Positions 1 to 6,739 of a stretch of DNA of 7,273 nucleotides are shown one piece after another; position 1 is the stretch's first letter; every line of letters begins with the position of its first letter. The position numbers were made by a program, and so were the translations under genes. Source of the DNA: Panacagrimonas sp. (GTDB lineage: Bacteria > Pseudomonadota > Gammaproteobacteria > Nevskiales > Nevskiaceae). Location of the stretch: assembly GCA_021773655.1 (NCBI GenBank), contig JAJFJX010000201.1, positions 1-7,273 on the forward strand, given 5' to 3'. A model generated the notes under the pieces. It worked only from the letters and a program-made list of their open reading frames with translations, did no database searches and had not been told where the DNA came from.

Positions 1-136
1 CGCCCGCCTGATCTCGATTCCCGGCGGCGCAATTCCCAGGGGCGCATCATCGTGCCGTCGCCATTTGTTCACTGAATCGAAACCCGCGCTTCAAGGCCGG
101 GCAATCCTCGCCGTGCATGCTCCTGATCTCAATCAC

Positions 137-143
137 GGGGAGA
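137..143 (+). promoter_or_regulatory. Ribosome binding site that sets the nuclease start
   Basis: GGGGAGA ends six bases before the ATG at 150. The in-frame ATG at 117 has no comparable purine tract. Starting at 117 would also put eleven extra residues in front of an otherwise normal signal peptide, so 150 is preferred. No clear -35/-10 pair could be picked out in bases 1-136. Confidence 0.65.
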
Positions 144-149
144 CAGACC

Positions 150-2999
150 ATGTTCCGAAAGACCCGCCTGGCGGCGACAGCGGCATTGTGGGCGGTATCC
201 GGCAGCACGGTGCAGGCCGCGCCGATGGGCGTGGTGATCTCGGAGTTTCGCGTCGACGGCAGCAACGGCAATGACGAGTTCGTCGAGCTGCACAACACCA
301 CCGGTGGCGCAGTGGATCTGGGCGGCTGGCTGCTGCAGGGCTGCGCATCCGGCAGCGGCAATGCCAGCACCCGCGCCACCCTGCCGCCCGGCAGCCTGCT
401 GGGCGCCGGCCAGCGCTACCTGTTCGCCAACAGCAACGGGCCGGACGCGTCGCTGATCGGCACGGCAGATCGCACCTACGCGACCGGCTTTGCGGTTTCC
501 GGCAACTCGGGCATCCGCATCGTGGATGCCGGCGGCGCGGTGCAGGACGGCCTTGGCATCGGTACCGGGGCCTGTATCGAGGGCAGCGCGCTGGGCGCCC
601 TGGGCGGCACCAGCGGCCTGCAGTCCTATCGCCGTCTCGCCGCCACGGGCGTGGACGAGGCGCAGGACACCGACAACAACGCCGCCGACTTCGAAGGCCC
701 GGTGGCGGCCAGCCCCGGTGCGGCGCCGGAACCGGTCGCCGAGCTGGAGCCTAGGCGCATCGCGGCGATTCAGGGTGCGCAGCACCGCTCGCCCCTGGAA
801 GGCCAGGCAGTGCGCACGCGCGGCATCGTCAGCAGCATCTTTGAGCTGTCGGCCGGCAACAAGGGCTTCTATCTCCAGGATCCGGACGGCGACGGCGACG
901 ATGCCACTTCCGAGGGCGTCCTGGTGTTTGTCGGCGGCGCGGCGATGCCGGACATTGAAGTCGGCGACGAAGTCAGCGTGGTCGGTCAGGTCACCGAGTT
1001 TCGTCCCGGCGGCAACGGCACGCTCAACCTGAGCCTCACCGAAATCACCGGGCCGCAGGTGACGGTGGAGTCCGACACCATCTTCGCCAACCCGCTGGTG
1101 CCGACCGTGATCGGCGCCGCCGGCCGTGTGGCGCCGAACCTGATCGTCGATGACGACACCGTCGGCGGCGATATCGAGGACGCTGCCAGCACCGCGTTCG
1201 ATCCCGCCAGCGACGGCGTGGATTTCTACGAGTCGCTGGAAGGGATGTGGGTGCAGATCGACGATGGCCTGGTCACCGGCCCCAGCAACCGCTTCGGCGA
1301 GGTGTTCGTGTTGCCCGACGGCGGTTCCGGCGCCAGCGGCCTTAACGTGCGCGGCGGCATATCGCTCAACCACGACGCGGCCGGCACCGTGGACTACAAC
1401 CCCGAACGCATCCAGATCGACGACGAATACTTCCGCGCCACGCAGGGCGACATGCCTGTGGCCAAGGTCGGTGATATCGCCTCCCGCATCCGGGGCGTGG
1501 TGACCTACAACTTCGGCAACTTCGAAGTGCTGCCGGCGACGGCGCCGTCGTTCGCCGACGGCGGCCTGCAGCGCGAGGTGGCGCAGGTCCAGGCCGGCGG
1601 CGAGCGCCTGACACTGGCCAATTACAACGTCGAGAATCTGGACATCAACGACGACGACATCTGCAACGGCTCGGCTGATGACGATGACGTCGCCGACGGC
1701 CGCTTCGCGGCGGTGGCACGGCAGATCGTGGATCACCTCGGCGCGCCGGACATCCTGGCGTTGCAGGAGGTGCAGGACGACAGCGGCTGTGCAGACGACG
1801 GCACCGTGGTGGCGACGCAGACCCTGGCGCTGTTGTCCGACCTGATCGTCGCCGCCGGCGGGCCGGCCTATACCGCGGTGGAAATAGCGCCCGAGGACAA
1901 CGCAGAAGGCGGCCAGCCCAGCGGCAACATCCGCGTTGCCTACCTCTACAACGAGGACCGCGGCGACCTGTTGCGCGGCACGCTGGGCACCGGTGGCACG
2001 CTGGACGCCACCACGGCGACCCTGGATGCAGACGGCCAACTGGCGCTGACCTACTCGCCCGGCCGCATCGACCCCGTCAGCCCGGCCTGGGATGCCACCC
2101 GTGTTTCGCTGGCGGCAGTGTTCGGGTTCAACGGCCGACGCCTGGTGGTGGTCAACAACCACTGGTCGTCCAAGGGAGGCAGTTCGCCCATCCTGGGGCG
2201 CAGCCAGCCGTTCGTGAACGGCTCCGAGGACAAGCGCTCGGCGCAGGCCTTGGTGGTCAAGACTTTCGTCGACGGCGTGTTCGCGCAGCAGGCCGACGCT
2301 GCCATCGCGGTGGTGGGCGATCTCAACGAGTTCACCTTCAACCGGCCGCTGAAGATTCTCAGCGGCGAGATTGCTGCCGGTGCCACGCCCGAACAGGACA
2401 GTCCCGGCACGCCGGTACTGTTCGATCTGGCCGAGGCGCTGGAACCGGAACCTGTGGAACGCTACAGCTATGTGTTCGAAGGCAACGCCCAGGCGCTGGA
2501 TCACATCGTGGTCAGCGCCGCGCTGCTGGCGCCAGAGGTGGCGGCCGAGTTTGACGCCGTGCACGTCAACGCCGAGTTCCCCGATCAGATCAGCGATCAC
2601 GATCCGGACATCGCCTCGTTCCTGCTGCCGGCTGCGCAGCAGGGCCTGGCCTGCGTGGCCGGTCCCGGGGACCACGTCGTCGACCGGCGTGAGGCTGGGC
2701 TGCCGCAGATCATCAATGGCCGCACCCACCTGCGCAACGTGATTCACGGCAGTCCGTTTGCCGACCTGATCATCGGCGGACGCAAGGGCGACTGCATCGA
2801 CGGCGGCGGCGGCGCTGATCTGCTGCTGGGCCTCAACGGCAATGACGTGCTGATCGGCGGCGACGGCCCGGACCACTTGTTCGGTGCAGCCGGAGACGAT
2901 GTGCTCGATGGCGGCCAGGGGCGTGATGTGATCAACGGTGGCGGCGGTGCCGACACCTGCGTGGAAGACCCCGCCGACCTTCAGCATCGCTGCGACTGA
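150..2999 (+). CDS. Secreted ExeM/NucH-type nuclease (LTD, OB, EEP, RTX)
   Basis: This 949-residue protein is predicted to hydrolyse extracellular DNA. Seen in the sequence: a Sec-type signal peptide (basic FRKTR start, hydrophobic core, VQA-A cleavage near residue 23); a lamin-tail domain at about 25-190, ending in the characteristic DTDNNAADF; an OB-like region at about 200-310; a linker domain containing FYESLEGMWVQ; and an EEP nuclease domain at about 486-828. EEP catalytic candidates are N493 (NYNVEN), E540 (LQEVQ), H671 (NNHWSSKGG), D724 and N726 (GDLNEF), D784-H785, and D816-H817 (SDHDPD), so the active site looks complete. An acidic Asp-rich stretch at 498-516 may bind metal. Eight RTX nonapeptides fill 867-938. 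The domain order matches the ExeM/NucH extracellular nuclease family. Characterised Shewanella ExeM, as I recall it, ends in a GlyGly-CTERM anchor, which is absent here. A role in DNA scavenging or biofilm remodelling is inference. Confidence 0.93.
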   Translation: MFRKTRLAATAALWAVSGSTVQAAPMGVVISEFRVDGSNGNDEFVELHNTTGGAVDLGGWLLQGCASGSGNASTRATLPPGSLLGAGQRYLFANSNGPDASLIGTADRTYATGFAVSGNSGIRIVDAGGAVQDGLGIGTGACIEGSALGALGGTSGLQSYRRLAATGVDEAQDTDNNAADFEGPVAASPGAAPEPVAELEPRRIAAIQGAQHRSPLEGQAVRTRGIVSSIFELSAGNKGFYLQDPDGDGDDATSEGVLVFVGGAAMPDIEVGDEVSVVGQVTEFRPGGNGTLNLSLTEITGPQVTVESDTIFANPLVPTVIGAAGRVAPNLIVDDDTVGGDIEDAASTAFDPASDGVDFYESLEGMWVQIDDGLVTGPSNRFGEVFVLPDGGSGASGLNVRGGISLNHDAAGTVDYNPERIQIDDEYFRATQGDMPVAKVGDIASRIRGVVTYNFGNFEVLPATAPSFADGGLQREVAQVQAGGERLTLANYNVENLDINDDDICNGSADDDDVADGRFAAVARQIVDHLGAPDILALQEVQDDSGCADDGTVVATQTLALLSDLIVAAGGPAYTAVEIAPEDNAEGGQPSGNIRVAYLYNEDRGDLLRGTLGTGGTLDATTATLDADGQLALTYSPGRIDPVSPAWDATRVSLAAVFGFNGRRLVVVNNHWSSKGGSSPILGRSQPFVNGSEDKRSAQALVVKTFVDGVFAQQADAAIAVVGDLNEFTFNRPLKILSGEIAAGATPEQDSPGTPVLFDLAEALEPEPVERYSYVFEGNAQALDHIVVSAALLAPEVAAEFDAVHVNAEFPDQISDHDPDIASFLLPAAQQGLACVAGPGDHVVDRREAGLPQIINGRTHLRNVIHGSPFADLIIGGRKGDCIDGGGGADLLLGLNGNDVLIGGDGPDHLFGAAGDDVLDGGQGRDVINGGGGADTCVEDPADLQHRCD
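2748..2963 (+). repeat. Eight RTX (hemolysin-type) calcium-binding nonapeptides
   Basis: Residues 867-938 of the nuclease fall into eight consecutive 9-residue units with no break in register. Each begins with G and most carry an acidic or Asn residue at position 6 (for example GGGGADLLL, GLNGNDVLI, GAAGDDVLD, GGQGRDVIN). Such units form a calcium-binding parallel beta-roll that folds outside the cell. An 11-residue tail with a Cys near the end follows. A Cys in repeat 2, one in repeat 8 and the tail Cys could form disulfides, which fits a periplasmic export route. Confidence 0.88.
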
Positions 3000-3020
3000 G
3001 GTTCGACTCGACCCGGCAGT

Positions 3021-3054
3021 TCCGTGGTGCCGCGCAACCGGTGGCACACACGGA
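3021..3054 (+). terminator. Hairpin after the nuclease gene, possible terminator
   Basis: Starting 22 bases past the stop codon, TCCGTG+GTGCC (3021-3031) pairs with GGCAC+CACGGA (3043-3054). This gives 11 base pairs with one bulged A at 3048 and an 11-base loop. No T-run follows, so it is not a textbook intrinsic terminator. It may protect the 3' end or help termination between the convergent nuclease and LysR genes. A weaker stem lies at 3123-3144 (AGGTC/GACCT) on the LysR side. Confidence 0.4.
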
Positions 3055-3158
3055 CGGTCCGAGTGCGCCTCAAGGGGGACAGATGGCCACGAGATTGCGG
3101 CCAGCGCCGTGATTTCCTGAAGGAGGTCAGAGCGATCCGACCTTGACCCGACGTGGAC

Positions 3159-4052
3159 CTAAACGCCCGAAAGCAGCCGCTCGTCCTCCGCGATCTGCCC
3201 GGCGATCCAGTCCGAGACGACACGAAAGCGTCGGATATTGGCCGTATCGCGGTGTGCCAGCAGCCAGATTTCCCGTTCATGGACCGTTGCAGGTGTCAGC
3301 CGGACCAGCTTGCGAGCGTGTGCGGACACGCACGGCAAGATGGCCAGACCCAGCCCTGCCTGACAGGCCTCGATCAGGATGGGCGTCGAGCTGGAACGCA
3401 AATGCGAGATGGCGCGCGGCGCCGCCGTTCGCAGCCACCGCATCTCTGGAACATCTGCCAGGTCATCGTCAAAGGTGATCCAGGGAACGTCATTCCATTG
3501 ATCCTGCAGAACCTCGCCAAACCGGGCCGCCGCGTACACAGCCATGCCCAGTTTGCCGACGCGGCGCATCACGATGGCCGCATCCTCGGTGGGCCGCGCC
3601 AGGCGCAGTCCGATGTCAGTCTCGCTGCGTGTGAACGAGAGGTTGCGATTCTCTGCCGTCAGCCGAATTTCGAGCCCCGGGTATAGCTCCCTGAGCCCTG
3701 GGAGTCGCGCCGTCAGCCAGTCGTTGAGCAGGGCGTCGACCGAGGTGATGCGCACCGTACCGCTGACCTCATCGCCGGTGCTCCGGATCACCGAAAAGAG
3801 CGAGACGACCAGACTTTCGATCTCTTCGGCCTTGGCGACGAAGGCGCGTCCGGCGTCGGTCGGCTTGTATCCATCGGGATCACGAACGAAAAGTCGCGTC
3901 TGAAGCCGCTCTTCTGCCGCCGCGAGTCGTCGGCTGACCGTCGACGAATCGACCCCCAGGCGGGCGCTGGCTGCACGCAGTTGTCGCTCGCGGGCGATGG
4001 CCAGCAGCAGCGGAATATCGTTCCAGTCGACTCGCGTGGCGTGCCTGGTCAT
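3159..4052 (-). CDS. LysR-family transcriptional regulator
   Basis: This 297-residue protein has the usual length and layout of a LysR-type regulator. A winged helix-turn-helix occupies about residues 8-68, with the recognition helix at SSTVSRRLAAAEERL (36-50) and the conserved LFVRDPDGYKPTDAGRAF wing. A linker helix leads to SGTVRIT (97-103), the start of the periplasmic-binding-protein-like effector domain, which continues to about residue 290 and includes GLGLAILPC (233-241). The start at 4052 is the only reasonable ATG, although no good Shine-Dalgarno lies upstream. The gene is divergent from the HD phosphohydrolase at 4160, and a T-N11-A dyad lies between them. Regulators in this position commonly control both the divergent gene and themselves. 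The effector cannot be deduced. Confidence 0.93.
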   Translation of the reverse strand: MTRHATRVDWNDIPLLLAIARERQLRAASARLGVDSSTVSRRLAAAEERLQTRLFVRDPDGYKPTDAGRAFVAKAEEIESLVVSLFSVIRSTGDEVSGTVRITSVDALLNDWLTARLPGLRELYPGLEIRLTAENRNLSFTRSETDIGLRLARPTEDAAIVMRRVGKLGMAVYAAARFGEVLQDQWNDVPWITFDDDLADVPEMRWLRTAAPRAISHLRSSSTPILIEACQAGLGLAILPCVSAHARKLVRLTPATVHEREIWLLAHRDTANIRRFRVVSDWIAGQIAEDERLLSGV

Positions 4053-4078
4053 CGCGGCTGCGTTAATGCATTCGGAGA

Positions 4079-4092
4079 TTGCACATTAGCAA
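4079..4092. promoter_or_regulatory. Putative LysR operator (T-N11-A dyad)
   Basis: TTGC-ACATTA-GCAA is an inverted repeat with 13-base T-to-A spacing, the classic LysR box form. It sits in the 107-base gap between the divergent LysR (start 4052) and HD (start 4160) genes. On the minus strand TTGCTA within it could also serve as a -35 for the regulator, with a weak CATTAA-like -10 near 4063-4068; this would place the box over its own promoter and suggest autoregulation. On the plus strand AATAAT at 4116-4121 is a possible -10 for the HD gene, without a clear -35. Binding is inferred from position and symmetry only. Confidence 0.45.
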
Positions 4093-4159
4093 ATGGCTTT
4101 CCGCGGTCAGGGGTGAATAATCTGCTTCCGATCAACCCGGAACCGGAGACTCAAGGCTC

Positions 4160-4693
4160 ATGATTCGTTCGATTCCCACCCTGGATGCCTTGCTGCAGCG
4201 CCATGCCGAAGCTTTCGGGCCGAACCGGCGCGCGTACACCAATCACGTGTACCGCGTGATCAACATCGCGGCGCTGCTGCTTCCGCCGGACGCAGGGGCG
4301 CTGGAGAAGCTGGCAATCGCCGGAGCATTCCACGACATCGGCGTCTGGGCGGACAAGACCTTCGACTACCTCGCGCCATCGGAACAACGGGCCATGGTCT
4401 ATCTCGACGAGATCGGCCGTCCCGAGTGGAAGCAGGACGTGGGCGCAATGGTCCGCTGGCATCACAAGATCACTTCAGTGCCCGGTGACGAGAACCCGAT
4501 CTCTGAGGCGTTTCGCAAGGCGGACTGGATCGACGTGCTGCACGGCGCGATTACCTGCGGCATTCCGCGGGTGAAGTTGCGCAAGATCTGGAGTGCTTTT
4601 CCGAACGCCGGCTTCCACCTCCTGCTGGTGAAGCTTTCCGGAAAGCAGCTGCTCACGAAGCCCTGGAATCCGATGCCCATCCTCCGCTGGTGA
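4160..4693 (+). CDS. HD-domain phosphohydrolase, small
   Basis: This 177-residue cytoplasmic protein has an HD-superfamily metal site. The candidate ligands are H29 (in NHVYRV), H58-D59 (FHDIGVW), H101/H102 (RWHHK) and D122 (KADWIDV), in the normal order and spacing for metal-dependent phosphohydrolases. HD proteins usually cleave phosphate esters of nucleotides or related metabolites; the substrate here is unknown. The C-terminal part (about 140-177) is basic and aromatic and ends PWNPMPILRW. GGAG at 4145-4148 and AAGG at 4153-4156 lie upstream of the ATG; neither is at ideal spacing, but no better start exists. The gene is divergent from the LysR regulator and probably controlled by it. No partner gene follows directly, so it looks monocistronic. 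Confidence 0.87.
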   Translation: MIRSIPTLDALLQRHAEAFGPNRRAYTNHVYRVINIAALLLPPDAGALEKLAIAGAFHDIGVWADKTFDYLAPSEQRAMVYLDEIGRPEWKQDVGAMVRWHHKITSVPGDENPISEAFRKADWIDVLHGAITCGIPRVKLRKIWSAFPNAGFHLLLVKLSGKQLLTKPWNPMPILRW

Positions 4694-4740
4694 CGTCGAA
4701 CCGGCGTTCCCGGGTTCATCGCCAGCCAGCGTGCTGATGT

Positions 4741-4844
4741 GCGCGCAACTGCGGGGGAGGGGCCTTTGCAGGCCCGCTGCCGATACCGCGCAGGCAAGCC
4801 CCTTACCTCGCGGAGCAATCAGTCTCCGCAGTTTGCCGGCGCGC
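4741..4844 (+). other. Possible structured RNA or 3' UTR element
   Basis: A three-helix fold can be drawn. The closing helix is GCGCGC (4741-4746) with GCGCGC (4839-4844), continued after a five-base bulge by AACTGCGGGG (4747-4756) with CTCCGCAGTT (4824-4833). Inside are a perfect GGGCCT-TTGC-AGGCCC hairpin (4760-4775) and CCGCG+AGG (4786-4794) with CCT+CGCGG (4806-4813). The G-T pair at 4755/4825 exists only if the plus strand is transcribed, which favours that strand. The element lies 47 bases after the HD gene stop. I do not recognise a known RNA family. GC-rich DNA makes chance stems common, so confidence is low. An alternative stem GCGGAG/CTCCGC (4810-4829) competes with this fold. Confidence 0.25.
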
Positions 4845-4939
4845 GGGCGACGCATGAACGCGGTGCCCGCCCTGGCCGCAACGATGATCGGATCGGGACG
4901 CTGAACCCGGCCTTGGTACTTCACCGGATCTCGTCCGGA

Positions 4940-5236
4940 TCAGGCCACCAGATCGCGGTCCCGGGCACTGGCGCGAAACCCTGTGTGCACCTGCACCGCC
5001 ATCATCCGGCGCACGTCCTCGGGGGGCTGTTTCGAAGCGGCAGGAGCACGGACTGCATCGGCACGACGATGGCGCGTGCGAGGTTGTCGGCGTCGCCTGC
5101 CGTGTCGAAGCGCTGTTGCTCCGTGCCCGGGCGCAGCGCACGGGAGACGGTGGCTGCCCAATGCCGCTCGAAACGGTGCTGCTTCTCGCGCACGTGACGC
5201 AAGCAGTCCGAAGGCCCAGTCGCGCAGGGCCTGCAC
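4940..5236 (-). pseudogene. Small broken gene, unknown product
   Basis: The minus strand reads like real protein only if the frame changes. From a GTG at 5236 comes MQALRDWAFGLL; then, one frame over from about 5199, RHVREKQHRFERHWAATVSR and onward to MQSVLLPLRNSPP; then, back in the first frame, EDVRRMMAVQVHTGFRASAR and a stop at 4940-4942. The second change falls on a run of six G (plus strand 5021-5026). One extra base there joins NSPP to EDVRR without loss. Third-position G/C is high along this path. An ATG at 5271 is another possible start. The reconstructed product is about 98 residues, soluble and helix-prone, and I recognise no family. It could be a decayed gene, or an intact gene with sequencing errors. 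Confidence 0.35.
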
Positions 5237-5239
5237 GTG

Positions 5240-5264
5240 TCAAACCGGCCGTGGGCCGGTTCGA
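5240..5264. repeat. Strong inverted repeat upstream of the sirtuin
   Basis: AACCGGCC (5243-5250) and GGCCGGTT (5254-5261) are perfect complements around a GTG loop. Two more pairs (TC/GA) extend the stem beyond one mismatch. There is no T-run, so intrinsic termination is unlikely. It lies about 80 bases before the sirtuin ATG, just upstream of the GTG of the broken minus-strand gene. It could be an operator or an RNA hairpin, or chance in GC-rich DNA. Confidence 0.35.
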
Positions 5265-5345
5265 GCGGCATGGCGCCGGGCAATGTGCTGGAATGCGGAT
5301 CATGAAAGTCAACGTCTGCGCGCGCTCGGCTGCGCGTTCCACGCC

Positions 5346-6119
5346 ATGACCCCGGCAGTGGCGCTGGACCGCGCCGCAGAGCTGTTGATCTGCGCCCGGC
5401 GCGTGCTGGTGATCACCGGTGCCGGCTTGTCGGCCGACTCCGGTCTGCCCACCTACCGCGGAATCGGCGGGCTCTACGAGGAGGCTGCTACCGAAGAGGG
5501 CGTACCTATCGAAGTGGCGTTGTCCGGTCAGATGCTGCGTCAGCGACCTCAACTGACCTGGAAATACCTGCTGCAGATCGAGGCGGCCTGTCGCGGCGCG
5601 CAGCCCAATGCCGGCCATCTGGCACTGGCGCGCATGTCGACCCATTTCCAGTCCTTTACGGTGCTGACCCAGAACGTGGACGGATTGCATCGCCAGGCCG
5701 CTCAGCCCCAACTGATCGAGATTCACGGCAATCTGCATCGTCTGCTCTGCGACGAGTGCGCGTGCCGGTGGCAGGTGCAGGACTACGATGCCCTGCAGGC
5801 ACCACCGCGTTGCGAGGACTGCCACGGACCCGTGCGACCGGAGGTGGTTTTGTTCGGCGAGATGCTGCCGGTTCCGGCGCTGCAGCAGCTGGAGGCGGCC
5901 CTGGACCGGGGCGTGGATCTGGTTCTGAGCGTCGGCACTTCAAGCGGTTTTCCATACATCGCCGGGCCAGTGGTGCAGGCGGCGCGCATTGGCGTTCCGA
6001 CAGTTGAGATCAATCCTGGCCTGACCGACGTCTCGGCCGTGGTGGAAGTGCGACTGCCCGAACGCGCTGCGGTGGCGCTGCCTCAGCTGCTGCGCAGGCT
6101 GGAAGGCGACCGGCGATGA
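5346..6119 (+). CDS. Sir2-family NAD-dependent protein deacylase
   Basis: This 257-residue sirtuin removes acyl groups from lysines using NAD+, giving nicotinamide and O-acyl-ADP-ribose. All core motifs are present: GAGLSADSGLPTYRG (25-39), TQNVDGLH (108-115), the catalytic histidine H127 in IHGN, a complete zinc site (C135, C138, C156, C159), RPEVVLFGE (164-172), the GTSSGF NAD loop (197-202) and EINP (221-224). Length is normal for bacterial CobB-type enzymes. Where CobB and SIRT5 carry Y-x-x-R for acidic acyl groups, this protein seems to have Y74-L-L-Q77, so ordinary deacetylation is more likely than desuccinylation. The frame stays open far upstream, but protein-like sequence begins near 5346; 5283 is an alternative ATG, and neither has a good ribosome site. 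The gene is translationally coupled to the next one. It lacks the N- or C-terminal extensions of SIR2 defence proteins. Confidence 0.92.
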   Translation: MTPAVALDRAAELLICARRVLVITGAGLSADSGLPTYRGIGGLYEEAATEEGVPIEVALSGQMLRQRPQLTWKYLLQIEAACRGAQPNAGHLALARMSTHFQSFTVLTQNVDGLHRQAAQPQLIEIHGNLHRLLCDECACRWQVQDYDALQAPPRCEDCHGPVRPEVVLFGEMLPVPALQQLEAALDRGVDLVLSVGTSSGFPYIAGPVVQAARIGVPTVEINPGLTDVSAVVEVRLPERAAVALPQLLRRLEGDRR

Positions 6120-6739
6120 GCCTGGCGCGCTGGGTCGAGCCGTGGGCAGCGCTGGGGCTGAAGGTGCGCATGGAGTTGCATGCCGAACTGCGCCGCCGAT
6201 ACAGCGAGGCGCACCGCGCCTACCACACGCTGCATCACCTGGCCGAGTGCCTGGGTCTGCTTGAGCAGGCGCGCGGGCTTGGACGTGGCGCTGCAGAACT
6301 GGAAATTGCGCTGTGGTTCCACAACGCCATCTGCGATCCGCGGCGCAGCGACAACGAACAGCGCAGCGCAGACTGGGCGCGACGCGAATTGCGGCGTTCC
6401 GGAGCGACGGTGGCACTGCAGGACCGGATCGCTGCGCTGGTGATGGTGACCGTGCATGAGGTCGAGCCGCTGACCGACGACGAGGCATTGATGTCGGACA
6501 TCGATCTGGCCATCCTCGGCAGCGGGCCAGCGCGCTTCGAGGAGTACGAGCAGCAGGTGCGCAGCGAGCACCAGCACCTGCCGCTGCAGCTTTATCGCGC
6601 CGCTCGCCGCAAGCTGCTGGGCGACTTTCTGGCCCGGCCGCGCATCTATCACACCGAGGATTTCTTCGAGCAGCGCGAAGTGTCGGCGCGCCGCAACCTG
6701 CAGCGCTCGGTGGAACGGCTGTCGGCGAAGTTCTGGTAG
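6116..6739 (+). CDS. COG4339-like HD-superfamily protein with HN motif
   Basis: This 207-residue protein resembles the predicted metal-dependent phosphohydrolases of COG4339. Recognised features are the N-terminal W-x3-Gly region, HRAYHTLHHLAECL (33-46), ALWFHNAICDPRRSDNEQRS (65-84), TVHEVEP (112-118) and MSDIDLAILG (126-135), then a Glu/Arg-rich helical C-terminus. As I recall the family, the central motif is WFHDA; here it is WFHNA (H69-N70), from AAC in place of GAC, which removes the name-giving aspartate. Other ligand candidates (H37, H40 or H41, H114, D128 or D130) remain. The start overlaps the sirtuin stop as ATGA, with GGAAGG at 6101-6106 nine bases upstream, so translation is probably coupled. 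Biological substrates of this family are not known to me. Activity is uncertain because of the substitution. Confidence 0.85.
   Translation: MSLARWVEPWAALGLKVRMELHAELRRRYSEAHRAYHTLHHLAECLGLLEQARGLGRGAAELEIALWFHNAICDPRRSDNEQRSADWARRELRRSGATVALQDRIAALVMVTVHEVEPLTDDEALMSDIDLAILGSGPARFEEYEQQVRSEHQHLPLQLYRAARRKLLGDFLARPRIYHTEDFFEQREVSARRNLQRSVERLSAKFW

Noticed and set aside
1..75. Possible C-terminal end of an upstream gene (reads to a TGA at 73-75)
   Set aside because: Only 24 codons are visible, with weak third-position bias and no recognisable motif.
129..3047. Very long open frame (972 codons) antisense to the nuclease
   Set aside because: It is a shadow of the GC-biased codons of the real gene; its product is low in complexity, full of Val/Arg/Gly/Ala runs and has no domain.
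3083..3112. Nine-codon frame MATRLRPAP preceded by AGGGGGA
   Set aside because: It is too short to support and could be chance; the location between convergent genes gives no leader-peptide context.
3120..3128. Perfect Shine-Dalgarno AAGGAGGTC between the nuclease and LysR genes
   Set aside because: No start codon at suitable spacing leads to a believable frame; the plus-strand frames beyond it are antisense to LysR.
4920..4950. Minus-strand CCTGATCCGG resembles the 3' part of a TPP riboswitch
   Set aside because: The CTGAGA half and the TAAT-x-CCGG continuation are missing, and the bases also encode the end and stop of the broken minus-strand gene.
4803..5825. Long minus-strand open frame across the intergenic region and sirtuin
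   Set aside because: The product is not protein-like and mirrors the sirtuin codons; the coding-like part between 4940 and 5236 uses other frames.
5346..6119. Sirtuin as a SIR2 anti-phage defence effector
   Set aside because: It has the zinc-cysteine set and length of a housekeeping CobB-type deacylase, with no STALD, SLOG, Argonaute or HerA partner visible in the window.
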